DNA from: Temnothorax longispinosus | Lineage: Eukaryota; Arthropoda; Insecta; Hymenoptera; Formicidae | Length of the DNA: 64,000 nt | Assembly (NCBI RefSeq): GCF_030848805.1 | Contig: NC_092368.1 | Span: forward strand, 8,812,122 to 8,876,121 | Direction: 5' to 3' | Shown: positions 54,786 to 64,000 of the stretch, piece after piece | Numbering within the stretch: the first letter of the stretch is position 1 | Layout: each line of letters opens with the position of its first letter | Program-made: the position numbers and the translations under genes | The notes under the pieces: model-generated | Databases searched by the model: none | What the model was told of the DNA's origin: nothing | What the model saw: only the letters and a program-made list of their open reading frames with translations

Positions 54786-55608
54786 CTGCCGAAAGTGCAT
54801 AAACCTGGCCTCCCGTTACGCATTATTGTCTCGGCGTTGGGAAGTCCGCTATACAACGTAGCAAAGCTCTTACAAGTAGTTTTACACTCATCTATTCCAA
54901 AACCGAAGTCGCATGTAAAAGATAGCTGGTCTTTCGTTAATTTTATTAATAACAGACAGATAAAGGAGGATAAAATACTCATTTCACTTGACGTTACTGC
55001 ACTTTTCACGAACATTCCGAAAGATTTGGAAAAGGTGGAGTCACATTTCGAAAAAAACAGATCTAAATTTACAACAATTTTTATATACTATTGACTTGAT
55101 TCTATCCTCCACCAGCTTCAGTTTCAACGGTGCGATTTATGAGCAGATTTTCGGCAACCCCATGGGGTCTCCTTTGTCTCCAGATGTCTCCGACATTGTA
55201 ATGGATGATCTGGAGACGCACTGCTTGAACGTGCTAGATTTCGATATCCCGATTTTTGTCAGATATGTTGATGACATCTTTGCTGTTGTCCCTAAACCTA
55301 AAGTTGACATAATACTAAGAGCATTTAATGACTATCATCCCAGATTGAAATTCATATATGAAACGGAAAAGGACGGGGCACTTAACTTTCTTGACACAAC
55401 GGTGATCCGAAATGGCAATACTTTGATAACGAACTGGTACAGGAAACGTACATTTTCTGGACGGTATACAAACTTTTATTCGAATTACCCGTTAAAATAC
55501 AAAATAAACACTATCACTAGCTTAGTTGACCGCGCTATTATACTCTCTGACAAAAAATTCCATAACTCTAACATCAAAATTGTTAAAGATATCTTGACTA
55601 ACAACTGC
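54780..55608 (+). pseudogene. Penelope-like reverse transcriptase part
   Basis: Starts inside the RT at 'GLPKVHKPGLPLR', continues through 'LISLDVTALFTNIP' (the first catalytic Asp region), a frame change near 55,050-55,090, then 'GNPMGSPLSPDVSDIVM' and the catalytic 'RYVDDIFAVV' (55,264-55,275), and 'LNFLDTTV'. Ends at 'DILTNNCF', after which a GGTAA element supplies a foreign tail and stop. The N-terminal quarter is absent. Non-functional. Confidence 0.8.
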
Positions 55609-55620
55609 TTTATCATCACG

Positions 55621-56577
55621 GGTAAAAGTTTACAATAACTTACACAGCTCGGATTACTTTGACCTTGACATATGTTGTCAAGGACATGATTCTGAGTAAC
55701 TTTTTCTTATAACTTAATCGGCGGTCGCTGCTTAATAAAAAGTTATAAACAAAAAAAGTTTGAAAAATATAGCAGCTATTTTGAGACATTTTGAGCTATT
55801 GGAAGACATAAATGACTAATATATATGTCGAAATAGTTCACTTTCGCATACACTTTTCACGCGAACCGAGGTTCACCCACACCCCCTGCTTTCGGGGGAG
55901 GTGCGGTAGCCCCGAAATAGTTTACGCATACACTTTTCACGCGAACCGAAGTTCACCCACACCCCTCCCCTGCTTTCGGGGGAGGTGCGGTAGCTCCGAA
56001 ATAGTTCACGCATACACTTTTCACGCGAACCGAGGTTCACCCACACCCCCCCCCTCTGCTTTCGGGGAAGGTGCGGTAGCCCCGAAATAGTTCACGCATA
56101 CACTTTTCACGCGAACCGAGGTTCACCCACACCCCCCTGCTTTCGGGGGAGATGCAGTAGCCCATAACACGTAAGCGAGGGTATTTAACTAAACAGTTAA
56201 ATACTACCTACATAGGTTAGATGACGCGCTTCAACAGTATTTAACTATTTAAAGCGCGTTACTAATCTATGTAGGTTAGTGACACGCTTTAAAAGTATTT
56301 AAGTGTTTAAAGCGCGTCACTAAACTAAACAAAACTAAACAAAAACTAAACAAAAACAAAGTGTATGTGTGAACTATCTCGACATATATATTAGTCATTT
56401 ATGCCTTCCAATAGTCAAAATAGCTGCTATATTTTTCAAACTTTTTTTGTTTATAACTTTTTAACGAATAACGACCGCCGGCTAAAAACTTTTGAAGGTC
56501 ACTCAGGAGAATGACCTTGACAACATATGTCAAGGTCAAAGTAATCCGAGCTGTATAAGTTATTGTAAACTTTTACC
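55621..56577. mobile_element. Fold-back element, GGTAA family, copy 3
   Basis: 957 bp. TIRs GGTAAAAGTTTACAATAACT and its inverted match, with the shared CCTTGACATATGTTGTCAAG word. The 8-bp flanks (TCATCACG, ATAGATAC) no longer match convincingly. Contains a GC-rich minisatellite and AAAGCGCGTCACTAA palindromes. Confidence 0.8.
55835..56165. repeat. GC-rich minisatellite, four tandem units
   Basis: Units of about 82-87 bp: TTCACGCATACACTTTTCAC, GCGAACCGAGGTTCACCC, a C-run, CTGCTTTCGGGGGAGGTGCG. They differ in C-run length. The same unit is palindromic in copy 1. Confidence 0.9.
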
Positions 56578-56789
56578 ATAGATACTTATTATTTCTCGAA
56601 AAATTTTAAAAATTTTGAAACCGGTTTCCAACGTTGTGTGTTTTCTAATTTCCGCCAATTTTAAAATATTGGGTCTATTTTTTTTTTGTTTCTCGTTGGA
56701 GGAGGAAAATCCCTAATGCATACCCTAGGGCCGGTCTCTAAGGTTATGCCGGACTTACACCGGCTAAAAACCTTTAAGCAAAAATGGGA

Positions 56790-56792
<3 letters not shown>
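56578..56792. other. Short unassigned repeat
   Basis: TTCTCGAAAAATTTTAAAAA-like words shared with the Helitron-like subunits at 34.5 kb. No gene. Confidence 0.35.

Positions 56793-56828
<36 letters not shown>
56793..56828. repeat. (CT)n microsatellite
   Basis: About 36 bp of CT. Confidence 0.95.
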
Positions 56829-56829
<1 letters not shown>

Positions 56830-56964
56830 AGGAATTCAGGAATTCTTTTCTGCTTTCGTCAATATACTTTTGGCACTCTTCCTGATGTTATAAAATCAGC
56901 ATCTTCCCTTCCTGCCTTCAAGAGTCTTCTTAGTACCTTCTTGCATTCGTCTAAAGCTGAGTGA
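56829..56964 (+). pseudogene. C-terminal tail of a non-LTR retrotransposon ORF2
   Basis: 'LPDVIKSASSLPAFKSLL' followed by 'STFLHSSKAE' and a stop is the conserved end of many non-LTR ORF2 proteins ('LP..I...SSL..FK..L...L'). The usual preceding RT end is missing or interrupted by the CT repeat. The 3' region after it has short AGTTTTAAGT-like repeats to about 57,110. Confidence 0.55.
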
Positions 56965-57179
56965 TTGGGTCATTTCTTTTTCTGCTTTTAGTTTTGTCTA
57001 GTTTTGCCTGCGTGGTGCTTTCTAGTTTAAGTGCGCTAGTCTTAAGTTAATTTGATTAGTTTTAAGTTGCGTTAATTATAAGTAGTTTTAAGTGCTGTAG
57101 TTTGTTATGCTTATTTTGCATGTATTACTGCTTTGTTATTTGGTTTTGCCCTTTAGCCTTGCTTGGGCATATGAAATAT

Positions 57180-57505
57180 ATACAAGAGGAATCGCTCGCG
57201 ATCGATACGCGCACAGCGCTAGAGCCGCTCTGCGCTCTCTCTGCGAAGCGCCGCTGAGCGACCGCATCGACGCGCTCACTCATCGTCGCTAGCGGCGCGT
57301 CTCGATCGCGCGTGCACCATCGTCAGCTCTCGCAGAGAGAGCGCGCGTCGCGCATGCCTGCGATACTCGTCGAGTCGATCTCGCGGCTGCGTCACGACCG
57401 CACCATCTACCCTCAATCACGACATCTGCCCTCGCCCTGCTCACGACTCGCCCTCGCCCTCTGCGCTGCGTCTCCTGCTTGTCAGCGCTCTCCCTCTTCC
57501 CGCTC
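57180..57505. other. GC-rich island, function unknown
   Basis: Many CG dinucleotides (CGCTCGCGATCGATACGCGC and similar) and inverted GCTCTCGCAGAGAGAGCGC-type words. Open frames exist in several frames with no recognised family. It contrasts with AT-rich flanks and may be an LTR or TE promoter part. Confidence 0.35.
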
Positions 57506-57509
57506 CCTT

Positions 57510-57560
<51 letters not shown>
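57506..57560. repeat. (TC)n microsatellite
   Basis: About 50 bp of TC. Confidence 0.95.
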
Positions 57561-57565
<5 letters not shown>

Positions 57566-58330
57566 TATACAAATACCCTATTTCATATATAATTCTTTAA
57601 AATTTAATTAATCAGTTCTTGAGTTATAGACATTTCAGTAAACTTGGCTGTTTTTTTTTTAACAGAAATTGGTAACTAATCAACCAAATCTAGAACTAAT
57701 CTTAACGAATTATATATGAAGTAAGGGTAGAAAAGACTGAAGAATATAATAGAATTAATAAAAATTGTTAATAATAAAGGAGTTACCAATTTCTGTTAAA
57801 ATAAAACAGCCAAGTTTACTGAAATTTCTATAACTCAAGAACTGATTAATTAAATTTTAAAGAATTATATATGAAATAGGAGTAGAAAAAACTAAAAAAT
57901 ATATTAGAATTAGAAATAGATCGATATCTCAAATATTGAGAAAGCTATAGCGTAAAACACGTTTTTCTGAAAAATAAAAATCCCCTTAAAATCCATACCG
58001 GTCGACGGATTTTAATAAAATTAGAGGAGAACATACTTTCTATGATACTCTATTTGTGTGCAAAACTTCAACCGAATATCTAAAAAATTGTAGAAGTAGA
58101 TGTGTGTACAAAAAATCCGTACACACACACACACACACACACTTGTGTGTGCACATTGCTTTCTTATAGTTTTTAAGTGTGCGTGTGCAAGTAGAAACCT
58201 GTACATTGCTTCCTCTATGAGAAAGCCAAATTAATAAATATCTACTAATAATTATGCATAAAAAAAACAAGCTTCCTCATAGAGGAAGCAACGTACAGGT
58301 TTCTACTTGCACATTTATTCCACTTGCACA
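57561..58330. repeat. Inverted repeats related to the giant palindrome
   Basis: TTCTTTAAAATTTAATTAAT and ATTAATTAAATTTTAAAGAA (57,592 and 57,845) face each other around a spacer. A shorter palindrome at 58,140-58,330 repeats the CTTCCTCATAGAGGAAGC centre and the 'AAGTAGAAACCTG' units of 45.7-46.2 kb. An (AC)n run is at 58,120-58,142. Confidence 0.65.
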
Positions 58331-58349
58331 CTTTTTTATTAGCAATGTT

Positions 58350-58656
58350 TCTAATTCTATCCTCTTTATTTCTTTCTTATAATGTGCGAATATCCTTCTT
58401 TTTCATGAGAAACGGAAGTCAATAAGATATCATATAATGAAATAAAAAGGAAATTAATATTTAAAATACATACCTTTTTTCTTTGTCTCTCTCTTTCTTT
58501 CTCTCTCTTTCTTATAATGTGCGAATATCCTTCTTTTTCTTAAGAAACGAAAAGACAGAAAGTCAATAAGATATCATATAATGAAATTTAAAAAAATAAA
58601 ACAAAGGAGATGGAGAGATTAAAAGACGTAAATTTTTTGAAATATAAATTTGATAT
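58350..58656 (-). repeat. Repeat shared with 28.4-28.6 kb (inverted)
   Basis: CAATAAGATATCATATAATG and the TTCTTATAATGTGCGAATAT words mirror 28.45-28.6 kb. Probably a non-LTR 3' region. CT-rich tracts are frequent. Confidence 0.5.
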
Positions 58657-58660
58657 TTAA

Positions 58661-59197
58661 GGGGATCCTGCAGCCGTAGGATTTACCGACATTATCGTTA
58701 ATCGATGGATCTTTTAATTGGTTTGACAGAATTGCAAGTTTTTGGTCTAGAATTAAAGTCCACACAAAAATCTAGAGTGGAAAACGCAATTTTATATCAA
58801 AAGCATCAAAAAATTACAAATATTACTTATTGGGGCACATACACAACTGTCACCTGACGACAATATTTGCTTAAAACAAAAATGCTACTGTTTATACGTA
58901 CATAATGTTTATCATCCACCCTTGGGAAAACATGTAGGAATAATATCGTGTAAGTAGAAGTAAGATTCAATGCGTACAAAAAAAGATCCATCTAATAATT
59001 ATTTTAGTAATGCAAATACGGATGCAGGATGACAAGAAGAGCAGCAACAGTAGTTGCCGGATCTTGCGTAAGATGGCGAGCAATCGAAAAAAGGACAGAT
59101 GTCATTTCGTTAGACAAAGACAGATATAGGGAAAACAAAATTAGAAAGGTTGACATTATCGACATCGAGGAAGTTCGCCAGTCACTGCAGGATCCCC
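58661..59197. mobile_element. TTAA-flanked MITE, full length (537 bp)
   Basis: GGGGATCCTGCAGCCG at the left, CACTGCAGGATCCCC at the right, TTAA on both sides (58,657-58,660 and 59,198-59,201). Reference copy of the family. Confidence 0.85.
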
Positions 59198-59283
59198 TTA
59201 AGATACATACCTTTTTTCTTTGTATATATATCTCTCTCTTTTTCTCTTTCTTTCTTTCTTACAATGTGCGAATATCCTCTTAA
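59029..59283 (+). other. Open frame conserved among TTAA MITE copies
   Basis: Begins 'MTRRAATVVAGSC' and continues with charged sequence to the MITE end, then runs into flanking DNA. The same frame is open in the copies at 10.4 kb (minus), 36.7 kb (minus) and 37.8 kb (plus, shifted later). Family unknown. High copy identity alone could keep it open. A captured gene fragment is possible. Confidence 0.35.
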
Positions 59284-59404
59284 TCGCTTTCTCTCTTTCT
59301 TATAATGTGCGAATATTTTCTTAATTGCTCGCGACAGTCACGAATTGAAGTGACTGATTTATCTGTTTTGACATATAATATGTGAAAGGAGCAACTTATC
59401 CTAC

Positions 59405-60865
59405 ATACTATTATATAAAATTCTTACGGGTGGTGTATGTTTGAACGTTAATAATTTGAAAACTATTGGACCGAATTTTTACCACAAGTACATGAAATAG
59501 GGCTAGAATTTTCCGGGGAGTGCTATAGAGTGTGTATTTTTTCGTTACCGATTTTCTGGACCGAATTTTTACCACAAGTATATGAAATAGGAGTAGAATT
59601 TTCCGGGGAGTGCTATAGGGTGTATAGTTTTTCGTTATCTATTTTCTGTATAACATAATTCACTTAAGGTATTCCTTTCACGGAAGAGCGTATTTTGTAG
59701 GCGCTAAGCAAACTCTTGTATATTGCATTAAACTTACTATATATAAAATCAAGTTATAATTGATTATTATGTTTAATTATAAGAAAAAAGTGAAAATATT
59801 ATGTGTATTTAGAAATTTTTCATTTTTTGGTAAATTTTACTGTCAGAACAATATAGCAACGCTGCGCTTTTCAGGGCGCCGATTGTAAAATGTGAAGTTG
59901 ATAACAAAAGTGTCAAGTGTCAATGTAAGTGTCAATTTCATTAATCAAAGAATATTGTGACATTTTTTTTTTATCAAAGAGAGATTTTATAATAATAATG
60001 AAGAAACATAAAGTGAGGAGTAATGTGGGCAAAAATAAGGGACAATTTGTGAAAATAAAAGTTGATAATAAACCGTACGTGATGAACTGAAATGTGACAT
60101 GAGCGCACAGCTTGCAACGTTGCCAAATAATTCCTTGAAAGTTGACATTAAAAATATTCATCTATAAACCACATTTTAAGTCAACTTTTAACATAAATAT
60201 TTTGTTTAAATATTCGGTGACTCTGTATTTTTATCGGCACTATCGAAAATATAGAGTTTAGCGAATATAACGCAGTTAATATTTAATATCTTAAAATATT
60301 TGATAAACAAATTATTACATTGAAATGTGGAAAATAAACTTTTTTGATAACGTCACATATAAAATATCGAATTTTCAAAGTCATAATTCTTCTTTATATG
60401 TTCGGTAATGTGGTTTAATTTTTTTCTGGCATAAAGATATGCATTTTAACTTTCTCGTACCAAAAAATCAGTTAATTCTTAAGACCTTGGTGTCATGAAA
60501 GGAATACCTTAAAATTGATCGACCTATGAACGATATCATTTGTTAATTTTTTTAATTTATATTTATTTATATTTATTATGTATTTTTTTATATAAAAACA
60601 TATATAATTTTATATATACAATTCTTTGAGATTCGGTCAATTATTTCCCGAAAATTTGAAAAAATTAGAAAAACCGGTTTCCAGAAAATCAGTAACGTAA
60701 AACTATACACATAATTAAAAATATACACTCCCCGGAAAATTCTACCCCTGTTTCATATACTTTTGGTAAAAATTCTGTCCACTAACGAATGAGTAGTTCG
60801 CGGACGGACGGACAGAGACAGACAGACAAACAGTCGGGTTTTATATAATAGTATGATATTAGAAT
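59405..60865. mobile_element. Helitron-like segment with inverted ends
   Basis: Left: CATACTATTATATAAAATTC, TTACGGGTGG and TATGTTTGAACG, as at 12.26 kb. The right end has GGGTTTTATATAATAGTATG, an inverted version of the start. Subunits with TAGAATTTTCCGGGGAGTGC repeat at 59,493 and 59,594 and inverted near 60,735. May be two opposed insertions. Non-coding; the 59,913-60,161 minus frame is unassigned. Confidence 0.5.
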
Positions 60866-60967
60866 GTTTAGATAAATATCACTAACAAGGGGAGGGCGCA
60901 AGGACCGGGAAACGGATCTGAATGAAACTTATTCCTATAATAACTCTTCACTAACAGTAAAACATAA

Positions 60968-61202
60968 GGAGTATTCAAATAAGTTAGAGTTTAACGGTTT
61001 GACAGGTTATGTCGGGTTAAAGTCGGGTAAAAAGTTTTTACACTTTTAACCCAAAGATTAATGTGATAAGTTAATGAGCCACTTATGTATTTTGCATAAC
61101 CTTAAAGAGTAGCGCGCCCAAAGTTAATTAATTAACTTTTTACTCGACTTTAACCCGACATAATCTGTCAAACCGTTAAATTTTAACTTATTTGAATACC
61201 CC
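60968..61202. mobile_element. TIR element (235 bp)
   Basis: About 65-bp inverted ends: GGAGTATTCAAATAAGTTAG on the left, TAACTTATTTGAATACCCC on the right, then CGGTTTGACAGGTTATGTCG against CGACATAATCTGTCAAACCG-like sequence. Target duplication not clear. Confidence 0.75.
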
Positions 61203-61304
61203 TATAGTAAAGCGCTAGCGCGCAACTCTCAGCCGTTTTTGAGATAGAAATTCGTAGAAATCTTGCGACGCAAGTCTACCGGTTCGCTAGCGCAAAGCTT
61301 CGAC

Positions 61305-61387
61305 GAAGCAGCGTAGCCGCGCAGCTAAGGCAGGTGACTGCTACGCCACCGCCGCGCACGCCGGCCCGGGTTCGATTACCGTTGATC
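61305..61387 (+). tRNA. tRNA-like/SINE-like segment, left arm
   Basis: Has a near B box GGTTCGATTACC (one change) and a GCGCAGCTAAGGC segment in A-box position. No normal anticodon arm. Better read as a tRNA-derived repeat than a working tRNA gene. Confidence 0.35.
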
Positions 61388-61751
61388 TTTTGCAAATCTT
61401 TTTTTTTTACTTCATTTTTTTCCTTATTAGCATTAATAATAAAAATGTTAAATTGAAGAAAAATAAAGGGAAATGCTTACCTTACCTTTACAAAATGTTT
61501 TTAATACACAGTAATTAATAATAATTATTTCTCGCTGGTTCAAATGTTATAAATAAATTTGAGGACAATGATTAATTGTAAGTTGGAGCACTTTTGAAAT
61601 AATAAAACATAATGAACTATTTTTTATACTACTCAATCAATAAACAAAAATATATATATATGTATATATATATAATATACTGATATTATACAGAAATATA
61701 TTGTTTTTCTCTAGAAGGCTTTTAATGATTCTTATTCATTGTCACTTTCAA

Positions 61752-61912
61752 TGCCCTGCGAATATCGTTCACAATGTCCTGCATGATAATTATCGTAAAA
61801 ACATTTAAAACAAAGATATATCATACACCAGGCACATTTTATAAAAGAAATTTCCTTACAAACGCAAAAATGATCTCTCTCCCATAGATTAATTCAACGT
61901 CTAATTCCTTAC
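61752..61912 (-). pseudogene. Cys/His-rich fragment, possibly piggyBac C-terminus
   Basis: Minus-strand frame of about 50 codons: 'ERDHFCVCKEISF', 'KCAWCMIYLCFKCFYDNYH', 'HCERYSQG', then a stop. Spacing C-x-C...C-x2-C...C-x2-C-F...Y-H resembles the C-terminal Cys-rich domain of piggyBac transposases. Too short to be certain. No DDE core was found nearby. Confidence 0.35.
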
Positions 61913-62417
61913 TTGTTGAAGGTCCTGAGTCCTCCATTATCTTGGTTGTTAGACTCTTACAATTCGTAGGAACAGTTAGCACTAACTGACGCAACGTTCA
62001 CTCTGCTTATGACGCTCGTCGAAGGATTTCGTCAGAAGTAACGGTTGTAGCTTACGTCACAAAGGGATATAGTTTGGAAAGGGACTTACCACACCAGGTA
62101 AAGAGCGTTCAAGAAAGAAAGATACGCTCTTTATTCGAAATAAGACTGACAAAAAATTCTCATCTCGTTTCAAAAGTGCTCCAACTTACAATTAATCATT
62201 GTTCTCAAATTTATTTATAACATTTGAACCAGCGAGAAATAATTATTATTAATTACTGTGTATTGAAAACATTTTGTAAATGTAAGGTAAGCATTTCCCT
62301 TTATTTTGGTTATTTCTTGTAAAAATTATTAAATTTATTTATTTTGCTTCAATTTAACATTTTTATTATTAATGCTAATAAGGAAAAAAAAATAAAGTGA
62401 AAAAAAAAGATTTGCAA

Positions 62418-62500
62418 AAGATCAACGGGAATCGAACCCGGGCCGGCGCGGCGGCGGCGTAGCAGACGCGCGCCTTAGCTGCGCGACTACGCCGCTTTGT
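62418..62500 (-). tRNA. tRNA-like/SINE-like segment, right arm
   Basis: Mirror of 61,305-61,387 with a perfect B box (GGTTCGATTCC, minus strand) and a 4-bp T stem CGGG/CCCG. Confidence 0.35.
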
Positions 62501-62530
62501 CGAAGCTCTGCGCTAGCGAACTAGTACAGT

Positions 62531-63491
62531 CACTTTAGACAAAAATCAAGCGAAACCTCGGAAAAAATGTCAGCAAGGTGAATTTTGGCACAGACCTTTG
62601 TTTTTGCATAAGATTGAAGGGGGAAAAAAGTTTACCATTATACAGTGGCCGCTAAGAAAAATAATTAAACAAATAGGGCTTAAATTCCGTTTTCTTACAA
62701 ATATCTCGTTAAATATCAATTTTACAAAAAAAATACAAGAGTAGAAAATTAAAGAGTGGACAATTTTGCACAAAAAATGTTCTATAAGTTTTTTTTGTAC
62801 GAGCAATACTTTTCACGTAATAAATTATGCAAGATGTACGCGGCGCGGTGAATGTACGGAGCGCGCCGACAGACGTCAAGTGAATTTAAAGCGTCGCACG
62901 CGCGCACAAAAAATATCATAACTTTTGAACGAATCATCGTACAGAAATGAGCAAAGAATCGTTGAAAAGCTGAAACCTTCAGCTTCTTAATGCAATTTGT
63001 TTCGTTATTCTACGACAATTTTTGAAAATTCTACGATGGATTAAACAAATTGTTACATGCAGTTTTTGCCTTTTTTTATAAAATCAGTCACAAGTAGGTT
63101 CCAAATTGTAAAAAAAAAAAACGCCTGCAGGATATTACAGTATATACTTCATACTTTGATCCTACCAGAGGAAAAAAATTACAAAAATTTTTTTCTTTAA
63201 AATCAAGCTATTGACATTTTCAGTAATCTTCAAATTTCTTTATAAAATGTTAAAATTAAAATCGTCATAACTTTGCGAAAAATTGCGCTAGAAACGTCTT
63301 TGAAAAAGCGATTGGAAGCTTGGAATGTCTACTTTTAGGTCTCATATCGCTATATTTTGTCATTTTTTGATTTTTTTATTTATTTACGTAAATGTGTAAA
63401 TTATCGCGAAAAACCTTGAACTGATTCTGATCATCATTGACATAATGTATCAGAAGTATGAATAAACGAATATATACTTACTTATAGTAGG
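62531..63491. other. No gene recognised; possible intron or 5' flank
   Basis: AT-rich. If the CXC-type coding piece at 63,492 is a last exon, part of this would be intron. An AT-rich tract ends in TTATAGTAG, a weak acceptor, just before it. Confidence 0.4.
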
Positions 63492-63867
63492 TTTGTGTAA
63501 AAATAAGGCTGTTAATTTAGCTTGTATGCCACCTACATCAGATGCAGCACGACAGCACTTGTATAGAGTATATTTACAAGTTCAAAAATGGCTTTTTGAT
63601 ATAAATCTTCCAGCTAAAAACTGGGGCTGGAAAATGAAAGAAACGCTCGAGCCGTTAAAAATGCGTAAGCCACCTGCACCGGAAACTTTATTAAATATAA
63701 TTTTCTGTAATTGCAAAATGGGTTGCGAAAAAGGATGTACTTGCAGAAAATCAGGATTATTCTGCACTTCTGTTTGCGGACATTGCCAAATACAAAATTG
63801 TACAAACATAATGGTTCCAGAGATAGAAGAGCAAGATGAAGAACTGCAAAAACTGGAAGATATATAA
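63492..63867 (+). CDS. CXC-type Cys-rich protein, C-terminal exon
   Basis: About 124 codons to TAA at 63,867. It is open from the putative acceptor TAG|GT at 63,490; the first in-frame ATG is 63,526 ('MPPTSDAARQH'). The N-terminal half contains 'YLQVQKWLFDINLPAKNWGW'. The C-terminal half is a Cys cluster, 'CNCKMGCEKGCTCRKSG' then 'LFCTSVCGHCQ' and 'NCTN', resembling tesmin/TSO1 CXC repeats that bind zinc. Very similar tails occur in many insect predicted proteins that I believe are transposon-linked, so host function is not implied. The tail ends with acidic sequence. AATAAA lies 20 bp after the stop. Upstream exons were not found, so it is partial. Confidence 0.6.
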
Positions 63868-63886
63868 ATTTATACTTTTAATCAAC

Positions 63887-63892
63887 AATAAA
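63887..63892 (+). terminator. Polyadenylation signal
   Basis: AATAAA 20 bp after the CXC gene's stop codon. Confidence 0.6.
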
Positions 63893-64000
63893 ATATAAAA
63901 CTCAATTAGCTTCAATTTGTATTTTATATTTCAATTTTTTTATCATGTTTTACATATTATATTATATTTTTATTTTACGTTGACAGATAAACTAATTTTA

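Larger units (their letters stand above)
52440..55608. mobile_element. Penelope-like element, rearranged
   Basis: The RT part (54,780-55,608) is on the plus strand, whereas the C-terminal part with the GIY-YIG endonuclease (54,156-54,762) and 3' region (to about 52,440) are on the minus strand. A 25-bp block (AGATATCTTGACTAACAACT and following) is present at both junctions. The 3' region is split by a large AT-rich element. The N-terminus is missing. Confidence 0.8.
61225..62530. mobile_element. Long-TIR element with tRNA-like arms
   Basis: Arms of about 340 bp (61,250-61,600 and 62,170-62,520) are inverted copies sharing, for example, AATAAGTTATAAATAA-like words, GTAAGTTGGAGCACTTTTGA and CCAGCGAGAAATAATTATTA. 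The middle 550 bp holds a Cys-rich frame on the minus strand. Ends and target site not resolved. Confidence 0.65.

Noticed and set aside
55812..56090. 92-codon repeat protein
   Set aside because: Translation of the minisatellite in GGTAA copy 3; unit length is not maintained in frame.

Overview
The window is a repeat-dense stretch of insect nuclear DNA, probably hymenopteran and perhaps ant. Evidence for this is a spliced CYP6-like P450 exon, many insect transposon families, Penelope-like elements, and the absence of bacterial gene organisation. The order-level call is inference from remembered family likeness, not a search. I see no complete single-copy host gene. Nearly all recognisable coding sequence belongs to transposable elements (TEs). 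The possible exceptions are one isolated P450 exon (about 35.75-36.0 kb) and the end of a Cys-rich CXC-type gene at the right edge (63.49-63.87 kb), which may itself be TE-borne.

Layout. 0-3.5 kb: no gene, with a decayed gag remnant and an LTR-like promoter fragment. 3.56-9.7 kb: a decayed BEL/Pao retrotransposon on the minus strand, with diverged LTRs carrying four later small insertions. 9.8-13.2 kb: small terminal-inverted-repeat (TIR) elements, an LTR fragment and a Helitron-like segment. 13.26-27.9 kb: a deep nest. A TTAA-flanked MITE is cut by copia element A. A's LTR is split by a Harbinger-like MITE and by a 3.77-kb double palindrome with 9-bp direct repeats. A's protease codons are split by a young, intact copia element B (19,729-24,328), and A's 3' part is cut by a mariner. 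28-31 kb: a non-LTR fragment, the N-terminal part of a Helitron helicase, and a tRNA-like locus. 31.5-33.4 kb: a fold-back element with 8-bp direct repeats, then a GC-rich solo LTR holding eight consecutive covarying hairpins. 33.4-35.1 kb: a Helitron-like segment with a canonical 3' end. 36.3-38.0 kb: three TTAA elements sharing their target sites, one containing a false-looking 500-N gap. 38.27-40.98 kb: a MULE with a nearly intact transposase.

41.29-52.09 kb is one giant interrupted inverted repeat. Its left arm holds the second fold-back element and a TA-flanked element with a long GAC array; its right arm holds a degenerate Gypsy. 52.4-55.6 kb: a rearranged Penelope-like element split by AT-rich nested palindromes. 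55.6-62.5 kb: a third fold-back copy, a non-LTR tail, simple repeats, a full-length TTAA MITE and two further inverted-repeat elements, the last with tRNA-like arms.

The only element that looks capable of recent activity is copia B: its two 215-bp LTRs look identical by eye, it has a perfect 5-bp target duplication and one uninterrupted Gag-Pol frame. The MULE transposase appears to be broken by one frameshift. The most unusual sequence signal is the series of eight hairpins in the transcribed part of the solo LTR (32,806-33,042), where the arms differ between hairpins but stay complementary. All alignments here were done by eye; lengths and boundaries marked approximate should be treated so.
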